Shown: positions 17,098 to 25,728 of the stretch, in pieces | Position numbering within the stretch: the stretch's first letter is position 1 | Layout of the letters: each line of letters starts with the position of its first letter | Source of the DNA: Aquimarina acroporae | GTDB lineage: Bacteria > Bacteroidota > Bacteroidia > Flavobacteriales > Flavobacteriaceae | DNA: 64,000 bases | Direction of reading: 5' to 3' | Assembly (NCBI RefSeq): GCF_023195925.1 | Contig: NZ_JALPRE010000012.1 | Coordinates: forward strand, 62,001-126,000 | Notes under the pieces: generated by a model | The model's database searches: none | Told to the model about the DNA's origin: nothing | The model's input: the letters and a program-made list of their open reading frames with translations, nothing else | Translations under genes and position numbers: made by a program

Positions 17098-17279
17098 TTT
17101 TCATTTGAAGTAGGTGCGTCCTGCTTCCCCGAGAGACATCCAAATGTATATAGAAGATATTTAAAGTACTCTTTATAATAGAGTGTTTTAAAGCGTATTT
17201 TCTTCTGTATCATACTTCGGATACCACTACACAAATAAGATACAATTATTATAACTTTTTGATAAACGGAGGTACGTTT
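17098..17279 (+). promoter_or_regulatory. Structured leader RNA between leader peptide and arg operon
   Basis: Three hairpins lie in this 182-base stretch: GAAGTAGG/CCTGCTTC (17107-17127, one T-G pair), AAAGTACTCT/AGAGTGTTTT (17163-17189, two G-T pairs that favour the plus strand) and GTATC/GATAC (17207-17224). CCCC at 17127-17130 could also pair with GGGGG at 17088-17092, giving alternative folds. No stem with a proper T-tail is seen, so control may act on translation or through Rho rather than by an intrinsic terminator. Confidence 0.5.
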
Positions 17280-17921
17280 ATGCAACAGGTAGACATCATT
17301 ATAGCTAATGAAGATCATCTTCAGTACGCACAGGAAATATGCGAAGTAATATCTAACTCTGCAAAAATCAGAGGGACTGGTATTGCTAAGCGTACTCCTG
17401 AATATATTCAAACCAAAATGAAAAACGGTAATGCGGTAATCGCTTTATCCAAAGATCGTTTTGCTGGGTTTTGTTATATAGAAGTGTGGGGACATGAAAA
17501 ATATGTAGCCCATTCGGGTCTTATTGTGCACCCCGATTTTAGAAATCAAGGATTAGCCAAAAAAATTAAAAAATTTACGTTTGATTATTCCCTAAAAAAA
17601 TACCCAAGCTCAAAGGTATTTGGAATAACAACGGGATTGGCAGTGATGAAAATTAACTCCGATTTAGGTTACAAACCTGTAACGTTTTCAGAATTAACAG
17701 ATGATCCAAAGTTTTGGTCTGGGTGCAAAACATGTACCAATTACGATATTCTTACTTCCAAAGATCATAAGATGTGTCTTTGCACTGGGATGTTGTATGA
17801 CCCAGCAAAGGAAAAAACAAAAACCAGAAAGTGGTACGATAAAAAAGTTTTAAAAAGATTAAAAAGAATCAAGCAAACTATGCTTTCAAACAATAAACAA
17901 TTAGTGCTATGGAAAAAGTAG
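17280..17921 (+). CDS. GNAT acyltransferase, probable N-acylglutamate synthase
   Basis: A 213-residue GNAT. The ATG at 17280 is chosen because GGAGG (17268-17272) stands 7 bases before it. The acyl-CoA-binding motif is LIVHPDFRNQGLAKK (81-95). A cysteine set, CKTC (149-152) and CLC (166-168), looks like a small metal-binding knuckle and is unusual for GNATs. The C-terminus is strongly basic. It overlaps argG by 13 bases and leads the arg operon, which has no argA or argJ. From memory, a GNAT at this position in Bacteroides thetaiotaomicron was assigned as N-acylglutamate synthase from fitness data. Whether the acyl group is acetyl or succinyl is open. Confidence 0.8.
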   Translation: MQQVDIIIANEDHLQYAQEICEVISNSAKIRGTGIAKRTPEYIQTKMKNGNAVIALSKDRFAGFCYIEVWGHEKYVAHSGLIVHPDFRNQGLAKKIKKFTFDYSLKKYPSSKVFGITTGLAVMKINSDLGYKPVTFSELTDDPKFWSGCKTCTNYDILTSKDHKMCLCTGMLYDPAKEKTKTRKWYDKKVLKRLKRIKQTMLSNNKQLVLWKK

Positions 17922-19093
17922 TATTGGCATATAGTGGAGGGTTAGACACTTCATATTGTGTAAAATATCTCATCAACGAGAAAAACTTAGAAGTTCACAC
18001 CATCTTAGTGAATACTGGAGGTTTCTCGAATGAAGAATTGATTGAAACCGAAAAAAGAGCCTATGAGTTGGGAAGTTCTTCTCATGTTAATAAAACCATA
18101 CTCCAGGAGTTTTATGAAAAAGCGATTAAGTATTTAATTTTCGGAAATGTTTTAAAGAATAATACATATCCCTTATCGGTAAGTGCCGAGCGAATTTTTC
18201 AGGCGATAGAAGTTATCAATTATGCCAAAAAAGTAGGGGCAAAATATATTGCTCACGGTAGTACCGGAGCGGGGAATGATCAAATAAGATTTGACGTTAT
18301 CTTTCAAACTTTAGCTCCAGAAATCGAAATTATTACTCCGATTAGGGATTTACGTCTCTCTAGACAAGAAGAAGTAGCTTATCTAGAAAAACATGGAGTA
18401 CATTATAGTTGGAAAAAGGCTCAGTATTCAATTAATAAGGGGATTTGGGGAACAAGTGTTGGAGGAAAAGAAACACTTACCTCACATAGCGCTCTTCCAG
18501 AGGATGCATATCCTAGTCAACTTCAAAAAGAAAAAGAAGAAATCATCACTTTGAATTTTGAAAAAGGTGAGTTGGTAGGGCTTGATGGAATTGAAGATAC
18601 ACCCGTAAAAAATATTCAAAAACTTGAGGAGCTGGCCAAAGCTTTTGCCATAGGAAGAGATATACATGTAGGTGATACCATTATCGGAATCAAAGGAAGA
18701 GTTGGTTTTGAAGCTGCTGCTCCACTAGTAATTATTAAAGCACATCATTTATTGGAGAAACATGTATTAACAAAATGGCAACAATATTGGAAAGAACAAT
18801 TGGCAAATTGGTATGGGATGTTACTTCATGAAGGAAATTATCTTGATCCGGTTATGAGAAATATTGAAGTATTTCTTGAAGATTCTCAGAAATCGGTTAC
18901 TGGGGATGTGAAGGTGAAATTAAAACCCTATCACTTCACCCTTGAAGGAATTGAATCGAATTTTGATATGATGAAATCAGATTTTGGTCAATATGGAGAA
19001 ATGAATAATTCTTGGACCTCCGATGACGCAAAAGGGTTTATCAAAATATATGGCAATGCCAATAAAATATACCACAACGTAAACCCAGAGTAA
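17909..19093 (+). CDS. argG: Argininosuccinate synthase
   Basis: A 394-residue enzyme that joins citrulline and aspartate using ATP to form argininosuccinate. The N-terminal PP-loop AYSGGLDTSYC (about 7-17) binds ATP, and blocks such as AHGSTGAGNDQIRFDV are typical of ArgG. Length fits the family (about 400). The start overlaps the GNAT gene by 13 bases, so translation is coupled. It is followed after two bases by argC. Cytoplasmic. Confidence 0.96.
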   Translation: MEKVVLAYSGGLDTSYCVKYLINEKNLEVHTILVNTGGFSNEELIETEKRAYELGSSSHVNKTILQEFYEKAIKYLIFGNVLKNNTYPLSVSAERIFQAIEVINYAKKVGAKYIAHGSTGAGNDQIRFDVIFQTLAPEIEIITPIRDLRLSRQEEVAYLEKHGVHYSWKKAQYSINKGIWGTSVGGKETLTSHSALPEDAYPSQLQKEKEEIITLNFEKGELVGLDGIEDTPVKNIQKLEELAKAFAIGRDIHVGDTIIGIKGRVGFEAAAPLVIIKAHHLLEKHVLTKWQQYWKEQLANWYGMLLHEGNYLDPVMRNIEVFLEDSQKSVTGDVKVKLKPYHFTLEGIESNFDMMKSDFGQYGEMNNSWTSDDAKGFIKIYGNANKIYHNVNPE

Positions 19094-19095
19094 TC

Positions 19096-20073
19096 ATGAT
19101 AAAAGTAGGAATTATAGGAGGATCAGGGTATACTGCAGGAGAGTTGCTAAGACTATTAGTACATCACCCAATGGTAGATATAGATTTTGTATTTAGTACT
19201 ACCAATGCTGGATCAAGTATTGCAAAGCAACATCCTGATTTAGTTGGAGAAATAGATTTAAATTTTACCAATACAATAAATCCTGATGTACATGTAGTCT
19301 TCCTTTGTTTGGGACATGGAAGATCAAGGAGTTTTTTAGAAAACAATACGTTCTCTGGGATTACTAAAGTAATAGACTTAGGGAATGATTTTAGGTTGGC
19401 CAAAGATGCAAGTTTTTTAGGTAATGATTTTACTTATGGTTTACCTGAATTACATAGGGAAAAAATCAAGCAGGCTGATCATATTGCAAACCCTGGTTGC
19501 TTTGCTACAGCAATTCAACTTGCATTATTACCATTAGCGTCTCAAGGAAAACTAAATAAAGCGGTGCATATAAATGCAACCACCGGAAGTACCGGAGCAG
19601 GAGTTGTACCTGGAAGCACAACTCATTTTAGTTGGAGAGATAACAATTTTTCAAGTTATAAGGTATTTACGCACCAACATCTGGATGAGATAGAGCAAAG
19701 TATAAAACAGAAACAACAAAACTTTGAATCTCCGCTGTTTTTTATTCCAAATAGAGGGAATTTCAGTAAAGGAATTTATGCAACTCTATATACCCAATTT
19801 GATGGTACAGAAGAGGAAGCCTTACAGTTATATAGGAGCTTTTATAAAGAGGCAAAGTTCACTATAGTTTCAGATTATGAAATTAATCTAAAGCAAGTGG
19901 TTAATACCAATAAGTGTATTCTGCATGTCACTAAGAAGAATGGTATGTTATTGATCACTTCGGTTATCGATAATTTGATTAAAGGAGCGTCTGGGCAAGC
20001 AATACATAATATGAATCTAATGTTTGGATTAGAAGAAAAAACAGGATTAGAATTAAAAGCAAGCGCATTTTAG
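19096..20073 (+). CDS. argC: N-acyl-gamma-glutamyl-phosphate reductase
   Basis: A 325-residue NADPH-dependent reductase of the third step of arginine synthesis, turning N-acylglutamyl phosphate into the semialdehyde. It has a GxSGYTAGELLRLL nucleotide-binding start (about 8-20) and the catalytic Cys in ANPGCFATA. Start and stop are packed tightly between argG (two bases) and proC (two bases). Family length is about 310-345. Whether it handles acetylated or succinylated substrate depends on the operon's transcarbamylase and synthase. Confidence 0.96.
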   Translation: MIKVGIIGGSGYTAGELLRLLVHHPMVDIDFVFSTTNAGSSIAKQHPDLVGEIDLNFTNTINPDVHVVFLCLGHGRSRSFLENNTFSGITKVIDLGNDFRLAKDASFLGNDFTYGLPELHREKIKQADHIANPGCFATAIQLALLPLASQGKLNKAVHINATTGSTGAGVVPGSTTHFSWRDNNFSSYKVFTHQHLDEIEQSIKQKQQNFESPLFFIPNRGNFSKGIYATLYTQFDGTEEEALQLYRSFYKEAKFTIVSDYEINLKQVVNTNKCILHVTKKNGMLLITSVIDNLIKGASGQAIHNMNLMFGLEEKTGLELKASAF

Positions 20074-20075
20074 AA

Positions 20076-20870
20076 ATGGATAAAATAACAATAATAGGAG
20101 GAGGAAACTTAGGTAAATCTATTATATCAGGATTAGCAAATAGTGACCTTTTTGAAGCAAAAAATATTACTGTTGTCGATAAGTCGAAGTATAATTTAAA
20201 GGAAGTTGAAGAAAAACTTGGTGTTTCGACCTCGCAAGATATTATTTCCTCTATTAAGGATGTGAAATGGGTAATACTATGCGTACAACCCAGGCAACTA
20301 GATACCGTGTTACAAGAAATTAAAGGGCATGTTACATCTGTGCAGGTTCTTATTTCTACAGTAACAGGAACTTCGATTGCTGAAATTAATGAAGTATTAC
20401 CAGATAATAAAGTGGTACGTGTTATGCCTAATACCGGAGCAGCGAAAAAACTATCTATGACTTGTATCTCTGCCAATGACGATGTGAAAGAAGAATTGAA
20501 TATGGTTGCCAAAATGTTTGATACAATAGGTGAAACATTGGTTATAGAAGAACGACTCATGCAAGCTGCTACTGTTTTGGGAGCTAGTGGAATAGCTTTC
20601 TTTTTGAGATTTCTAAGAGCTATGATTCAAGGAGGTATTCAAATGGGATTTCATCCTCACGAGGCACAAATAATAGCCGTGCAAACTGCTATTGGCGCTG
20701 CTACACTGGTAGCAGAAAATGGAACACACCCAGAAAGAGAGATTGATAAAGTTACTACTCCCCAGGGATGCACCATCGAAGGACTAAATGAAATGGAACA
20801 TCAAGGACTTAGTTCCTCGGTGATCAAAGGAGTTATGGCGTCATATGAGAAAATAAACACCATAAAATAA
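20076..20870 (+). CDS. proC: Pyrroline-5-carboxylate reductase
   Basis: A 264-residue enzyme making proline from P5C with NAD(P)H. It has an N-terminal Rossmann motif (IGGGNLGKSIISGL, about 6-19), VRMPNTGAAKKLSMT (about 108-122) and the C-terminal ProC signature around TTPQGCTIEGLNEME. It sits inside the arg genes rather than beside proA-proB, an arrangement that mixes the two glutamate-derived pathways in one transcript. It is followed by a 23-base gap to argD. Confidence 0.95.
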   Translation: MDKITIIGGGNLGKSIISGLANSDLFEAKNITVVDKSKYNLKEVEEKLGVSTSQDIISSIKDVKWVILCVQPRQLDTVLQEIKGHVTSVQVLISTVTGTSIAEINEVLPDNKVVRVMPNTGAAKKLSMTCISANDDVKEELNMVAKMFDTIGETLVIEERLMQAATVLGASGIAFFLRFLRAMIQGGIQMGFHPHEAQIIAVQTAIGAATLVAENGTHPEREIDKVTTPQGCTIEGLNEMEHQGLSSSVIKGVMASYEKINTIK

Positions 20871-20893
20871 TTAACCAACAATAAGATTATATT

Positions 20894-22033
20894 ATGAAGT
20901 TATTTGATGTATATCCACTATATGAGGTAGAACCAGTAAAAGCTTTTGATGCAACGGTTATCGATAAGAATGGGGCTGAATATCTGGATCTTTATGGAGG
21001 TCATGCGGTAATTTCTATTGGGCACTCACACCCTCATTATGTAAATAAACTAAAAGAACAAATTGATAAAATTGGATTTTACTCCAATGCGGTTCAGAAT
21101 AGCCTTCAGGTGCAGTTAGCAGAGAAACTTGGGAAACTATCTGGATATGAAAATTACCAGTTGTTTTTGTGTAACTCTGGAGCAGAGGCAAATGAAAATG
21201 CACTAAAACTAGCCTCTTTTAATACAGGTAAATCAAGAGTGATTGCATTTGAAAATGGTTTTCATGGGAGAACTTCTGCAGCTGTAGCAGCTACAGACAA
21301 TGAAAAAATCAATTCACCTTTAAATAAACAGCAGAACGTCACCTTTTTACCTTTAAATAAATTAGAGTTAGTCCAAGCTGAGTTGGTGAAGGGTGATGTC
21401 TGTGCTGTTATTATCGAACCTATTCAAGGGGTAGGTGGTCTGGATGAAGGAAATACTGACTTTTTTAAAGGATTAGAAGCCTTGTGTCATGAATTTGGAG
21501 CAGTGCTAATTCTTGATGAGGTACAATCTGGATATGGTCGAACGGGAAAGTTTTTTGCTCACCAATATCATGAAATTACTCCTGATATTATTTCAATCGC
21601 TAAAGGAATGGGAAATGGGTTTCCAATAGGTGGTATCATGATTGCACCCCATTTTAAATCTAGCTATGGAATGCTAGGGACCACTTTTGGGGGAAATCAT
21701 CTTGCCTGTGCGGCAGCTTTGGCTGTTTTGGAAGTAATTGAAACCGAAAACCTAATCGATAATGCTAGATTAACCGGAGAGTACTTTGCTTCTGTAGTGT
21801 CCCAACTTCCTGGAGTTTTGAAAATGAAAGGTAGAGGACTCATGGTAGGACTGGAGTTTGATTTTCAAATTTCAGATTTACGTAAGAAACTTATCTATGA
21901 TCAACATATTTTCACAGGAGGAGCTATGAATAAAAAGTTACTTCGAATATTACCTCCGCTTACTATTGGTAAACAGGAAATAGATCAGTTTATCGAAGCA
22001 TTACAACAGGTGTTAATTGTAGAAAAAGTATAA
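20894..22033 (+). CDS. argD: N-acylornithine aminotransferase
   Basis: A 379-residue class III PLP aminotransferase. LILDEVQSGYGRTGKFFAHQ gives the PLP-ring Asp and ISIAKGMGNGFPIGG holds the Schiff-base Lys; FGGNHLACAAALAVL is another family block. It transfers the amino group from glutamate to N-acylglutamate semialdehyde. In this operon argD stands between proC and proA. Class III aminotransferases overlap in specificity, and use of unacylated ornithine cannot be ruled out, but the context makes ArgD the best call. Confidence 0.93.
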   Translation: MKLFDVYPLYEVEPVKAFDATVIDKNGAEYLDLYGGHAVISIGHSHPHYVNKLKEQIDKIGFYSNAVQNSLQVQLAEKLGKLSGYENYQLFLCNSGAEANENALKLASFNTGKSRVIAFENGFHGRTSAAVAATDNEKINSPLNKQQNVTFLPLNKLELVQAELVKGDVCAVIIEPIQGVGGLDEGNTDFFKGLEALCHEFGAVLILDEVQSGYGRTGKFFAHQYHEITPDIISIAKGMGNGFPIGGIMIAPHFKSSYGMLGTTFGGNHLACAAALAVLEVIETENLIDNARLTGEYFASVVSQLPGVLKMKGRGLMVGLEFDFQISDLRKKLIYDQHIFTGGAMNKKLLRILPPLTIGKQEIDQFIEALQQVLIVEKV

Positions 22034-22035
22034 AG

Positions 22036-23232
22036 ATGAGTTTAGTATTGAGTATAGCACAAAGAAATTCGGTATTAGAAAAAATGGCTGTTCTTATAGA
22101 TCAGAATAGACAACATATCATTAGCGCAAATCAAAAGGATATAGAAAGCTATGTTGGTAATGATAAAGCTATGTTTGATAGATTAAAGGTTGATTCAGAC
22201 AAGATTGAAGGAATGATCACTTCTTTAAAGCAATTAGCATCGCAAGAAGACCCTTTGGGAGTAGAACGGTTTAGATTTACTCATGATAATGGAATGCAGG
22301 TTTACAATAAAACGGCTTCTTTTGGAACGGTATTAATTATTTACGAATCAAGACCAGATGTTACTGTTGAAGCTGCTGGAATTGCATTTAAATCTGGGAA
22401 CAAAATCTTACTTAAAGGAGGAAAAGAGTCCTTGAATTCTAATGAAGAGATTGTCAAACTTTGGCATCTGGCACTTTCTAGTACAGGGATTCCTGTCGAT
22501 TGGGTTACTTATTTAAATTATAATAGAGTTCAAACTCAGGATTTTCTACAAAAACCAACTCAAAAAGTAGATCTCATTGTGCCTAGAGGTGGAGATAGAC
22601 TTATAGAATTTGTGAAAACACATGCGAGCTGTCCGGTAATCGTTAGTGGAAGAGGTAACAACTTTGTATATGTTCATGACGAAGCCGATAGAGCTTTAGC
22701 TTTAGATAATATTGTTAATGGAAAAACAGATAAAATATCTGCTTGTAACGCTGTAGATAAGGTGTTGATAGATAAAAATTTACCTAACAAGGAGGATTTT
22801 GTTAGGAATCTTATCACCTCACTAAAAAATTACAATGTAGAAATACATGGAGACCAGTCTCTAATTAATTATGAAGAGGTAACTCCTATAAAGGATGCCG
22901 ATGTTTGGTTTGAAGAGTTTTTAGATTACAAAATTGTAATCGGTGAGATCGATGGTTTAGACGAAGCTATTAGTAAGATCAATACATATAGCGGAGGGCA
23001 TTCTGCAGCTATCATGACAAGAAATAATGGAATTGCCAATGATTTCATGACTTCGGTAGATTGTGCTGCGGTGTATCATAATGCTTCTACCCGCTTTACC
23101 GATGGTTTTCAACTCGGATTAGGTGGAGAATTGGCTATAAGTACAGATAAGTTGCATCAAAGAGGGCCTATTGGTTTGCAACATTTGGTAACCAACAAAT
23201 GGTATATACATGGAGAAGGTCAGATTAGATAA
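22036..23232 (+). CDS. proA: Glutamate-5-semialdehyde dehydrogenase (gamma-glutamyl phosphate reductase)
   Basis: A 398-residue ALDH-superfamily enzyme of proline synthesis that reduces gamma-glutamyl phosphate. The signatures are SFGTVLIIYESRPDVTVEAA (about 95-114) and DKISACNAVDKVLID, which carries the catalytic Cys. It overlaps proB by 23 bases, so the two consecutive enzymes, whose intermediate is labile, are translationally coupled. The order proA-proB is the reverse of the usual proBA. Confidence 0.95.
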   Translation: MSLVLSIAQRNSVLEKMAVLIDQNRQHIISANQKDIESYVGNDKAMFDRLKVDSDKIEGMITSLKQLASQEDPLGVERFRFTHDNGMQVYNKTASFGTVLIIYESRPDVTVEAAGIAFKSGNKILLKGGKESLNSNEEIVKLWHLALSSTGIPVDWVTYLNYNRVQTQDFLQKPTQKVDLIVPRGGDRLIEFVKTHASCPVIVSGRGNNFVYVHDEADRALALDNIVNGKTDKISACNAVDKVLIDKNLPNKEDFVRNLITSLKNYNVEIHGDQSLINYEEVTPIKDADVWFEEFLDYKIVIGEIDGLDEAISKINTYSGGHSAAIMTRNNGIANDFMTSVDCAAVYHNASTRFTDGFQLGLGGELAISTDKLHQRGPIGLQHLVTNKWYIHGEGQIR

Positions 23233-24004
23233 AAAAAGAATTGTCTTAAAAATAGGATCGAATACACTTACCAAAGAGACCAATCAAATCTCCAGAGGTA
23301 AGATTGAAGATATTGGAAGGCAAATTGTGGCTTTGCAAAACGAATATGAATTTGTGATTGTGAGCTCTGGTGCCATTGCTGTGGCGAAACAATTCGTGAA
23401 TTTAGAAAGTAACGGAAAAGAAATAAATATCAAACAGGCATTAGCATCAATTGGTCAGCCGCATTTAATGAGGATTTTTCAGGAAAGCTTCAGGGATTTA
23501 GGGTTGCTTACGTCACAGTGTTTATTGTCCTATTCAGATTTTGAAAGAGAACAATCTAAGGTGAACATTGTAAATACAATAAATGTACTCTTAGACAACA
23601 ATTACATTCCGATCATAAATGAAAATGATACTGTAGCGACAGATGAAATACAATTTGGTGATAATGATAAACTAGCGGGGTTAACAGCTGCTTTACTAGA
23701 TGCAGATATGTTAGTAATCGCTACCAATACTAATGGGATTTGTACCAAAGAATCTGTAGAAAATAAAACCTTCAAAACTATTGAAGAAATATATGATATT
23801 GATGAGCTACAAAAAGAAGTAGCAACTTCAATTTCGAGTCATGGTACAGGAGGAATGAAAACAAAAATAGAAGCAGCAAGAATTGCGCAAAATGAAAATA
23901 TTGAAACATGGATAGTAAATGGTCTTGAAGATAACTTCATGATGAATGCAATTAATGAAACTGTGCCATTTACAAGAATAACAAAAGTAGTGTATAATGA
24001 ATAA
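23210..24004 (+). CDS. proB: Glutamate 5-kinase, short form without PUA domain
   Basis: A 264-residue amino-acid kinase phosphorylating glutamate. The blocks VLKIGSNTLT (about 12-21), NENDTVATDEIQFGDNDKLA and GTGGMKTKIEAARIA are typical of ProB. It ends after the kinase domain and lacks the C-terminal PUA domain of the E. coli enzyme, as in other short ProB forms. It starts within proA and its end overlaps the transcarbamylase gene by 8 bases (ATGAATAA). Proline feedback control may differ from that of the long form. Confidence 0.94.
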   Translation: MEKVRLDKKRIVLKIGSNTLTKETNQISRGKIEDIGRQIVALQNEYEFVIVSSGAIAVAKQFVNLESNGKEINIKQALASIGQPHLMRIFQESFRDLGLLTSQCLLSYSDFEREQSKVNIVNTINVLLDNNYIPIINENDTVATDEIQFGDNDKLAGLTAALLDADMLVIATNTNGICTKESVENKTFKTIEEIYDIDELQKEVATSISSHGTGGMKTKIEAARIAQNENIETWIVNGLEDNFMMNAINETVPFTRITKVVYNE

Positions 24005-24941
24005 TTATTTTTCTGTACAAGATATTGATGCCCTTAATGATTGGGTAAATGAAGCGATAGTATTAAAGAAAAACCCTTTGTCGCATAATTATTTGGGGAA
24101 GAATAAAACCATTGGGTTATTGTTTTTCAATCCAAGCCTTCGTACCCGTTTAAGTACACAAAAAGCAGCACTAAACCTTGGTATGAATGTTATGGTTATG
24201 AATTTTACAGGTGAAGGATGGTCGCTTGAATATGAAGATGGAGTTGTTATGGATCAGGGAAATTCAGAACATATTAAAGAAGCTGCTCAGGTTGTTTCTC
24301 AATATTGTGATGTGCTAGCAATCAGAGCCTTTGCAAAGCTAGAAGATAGAGAAGAGGATTATAAAGAGAAGGTTTTAAAGAGTTTTATTGAGTATGCTAC
24401 CATTCCGGTAGTCAATATGGAAAGTGCAACAGGGCACCCATTACAGGCATTGACTGACGCGATTACCATTACCGAACATAAAAAAGTTAGGAAACCAAAG
24501 GTTGTATTATCATGGGCACCGCATCCAAAAGCTTTGCCCCAGGCAGTTGCCAATTCTTTTGTTGAAATGATGCAACGAATGGAAGCAGATTTTGTAATTA
24601 CCCACCCTGTGGGATTTGAGTTAGCCAGTCAGATTACCAAAGACGTGCCCATTGATTACAACCAGGAAAATGCGTTAAAAGATGCCGACTTTGTGTATGT
24701 GAAGAATTGGAGTTCGTATTCAGATTATGGTCAAATAGGGAGTGATCAACAATGGAGAATTACCGAAGGTAAAATGAAACTTACCAATCAAGCTAAGTTT
24801 ATGCATTGTCTTCCGGTTAGAAGAAATGTAGTGGTTGATGACGCAGTGTTAGATGGAGAACATTCTATCGTAATAGAACAAGCAAACAATAGAACCTATG
24901 CAGCACAATTGGTTTTGAAGAAAATTCTTGAAGCAAAGTAG
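23997..24941 (+). CDS. argF': N-acylornithine carbamoyltransferase (acetyl or succinyl type)
   Basis: A 314-residue transcarbamylase. FFNPSLRTRLSTQKAA (about 42-57) is the carbamoyl-phosphate loop, related to but distinct from the STRT of ordinary ornithine enzymes. MESATGHPLQALTDA and FMHCLPVRRN are also present. Proteins of this branch use N-acetylornithine (Xanthomonas) or N-succinylornithine (Bacteroides fragilis); a single active-site residue (Glu92 against Pro90) decides. The matching position here is near GNSEHIKEA, but I cannot align it surely without the structures. The presence of an argE-type deacylase after it fits carbamoylation before deacylation. Confidence 0.92.
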   Translation: MNNYFSVQDIDALNDWVNEAIVLKKNPLSHNYLGKNKTIGLLFFNPSLRTRLSTQKAALNLGMNVMVMNFTGEGWSLEYEDGVVMDQGNSEHIKEAAQVVSQYCDVLAIRAFAKLEDREEDYKEKVLKSFIEYATIPVVNMESATGHPLQALTDAITITEHKKVRKPKVVLSWAPHPKALPQAVANSFVEMMQRMEADFVITHPVGFELASQITKDVPIDYNQENALKDADFVYVKNWSSYSDYGQIGSDQQWRITEGKMKLTNQAKFMHCLPVRRNVVVDDAVLDGEHSIVIEQANNRTYAAQLVLKKILEAK

Positions 24942-24942
24942 T

Positions 24943-25725
24943 ATGGAAAGGCAAAAATTATTAGTAGCAAAAATAGGAGGAAACATCATAGAAGATCAAA
25001 ATGCTTTAGCCACATTCTTAAGGGATTTTTCTAAGATTCAAGGTCCAAAAATTTTGATCCATGGAGGAGGTAAATCTGCAACTAGGCTCGCATCAAAACT
25101 CGGAGTGAAGACAGAAATGATTGATGGTAGAAGAATCACTTCTGCCGAGAATCTTGATATTGTTGTTATGACCTACGGAGGTTTGATCAACAAAGCGATA
25201 GTTTCGGGGTTACAAAAAAATAATTGTAATGCATTAGGGTTAACCGGAGCAGACGCCAATGTGATCGTAGCTGAAAAAAGACCAGTTCAGTTTATTGATT
25301 ATGGATTCGTAGGGGATGTGATTAATGTAAATCATACTACTATTAAAGGTTTATTGGATATCGGGATTATTCCAGTGTTTTGTGCAGTTACTCATGATGG
25401 TAACGGACAATTATTTAATACAAATGCAGATACGATAGCTTCAGAAATCGCTTCTGCTATGAGTGAAGATTTTGAAGTATCTCTTTTTTATTGTTTTGAA
25501 CTTAAAGGGGTACTAGAAAATATAAACGATAAAGATTCTGTAATTGAAAACATAGATTTAGAAAAATATACCAAACTTAGAGATGATGAGGTGATAGCTG
25601 ATGGAATGTTACCTAAACTACAAAACTGTTTTGATGCCCTACATAAAAATGTGAGCAGTGTACATATCGCTAACGCCGATTTTATTAAAGACCAAACAAT
25701 TAAACACACCACATTGAGCCTATAA
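24943..25725 (+). CDS. argB: N-acylglutamate kinase
   Basis: A 260-residue amino-acid kinase of the second arginine step. The ATG at 24943 is preferred to an upstream TTG because it lies directly after the stop of the transcarbamylase gene and gives the usual N-terminus MERQKLLVAKIGGN. The substrate block is ILIHGGGKSATRLASKLGV, and NADTIASEIASAM lies in the nucleotide region. In many bacteria this is the arginine-inhibited enzyme. The N-terminal extension linked to arginine feedback is missing here, which makes control at the leader RNA more plausible. Confidence 0.95.
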   Translation: MERQKLLVAKIGGNIIEDQNALATFLRDFSKIQGPKILIHGGGKSATRLASKLGVKTEMIDGRRITSAENLDIVVMTYGGLINKAIVSGLQKNNCNALGLTGADANVIVAEKRPVQFIDYGFVGDVINVNHTTIKGLLDIGIIPVFCAVTHDGNGQLFNTNADTIASEIASAMSEDFEVSLFYCFELKGVLENINDKDSVIENIDLEKYTKLRDDEVIADGMLPKLQNCFDALHKNVSSVHIANADFIKDQTIKHTTLSL

Positions 25726-25728
25726 ACA

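Noticed and set aside
17094-17411. A 105-codon minus-strand frame opposite the arg leader and GNAT start
   Set aside because: It overlaps the structured leader and the start of a conserved gene, has no recognisable domain, and no minus-strand promoter was seen.
19979-20560. A 193-codon minus-strand frame opposite argC and proC
   Set aside because: Both plus-strand genes are conserved enzymes in a tight operon; the antisense frame is Ser/Thr/Ile-rich, without motifs, typical of a shadow.
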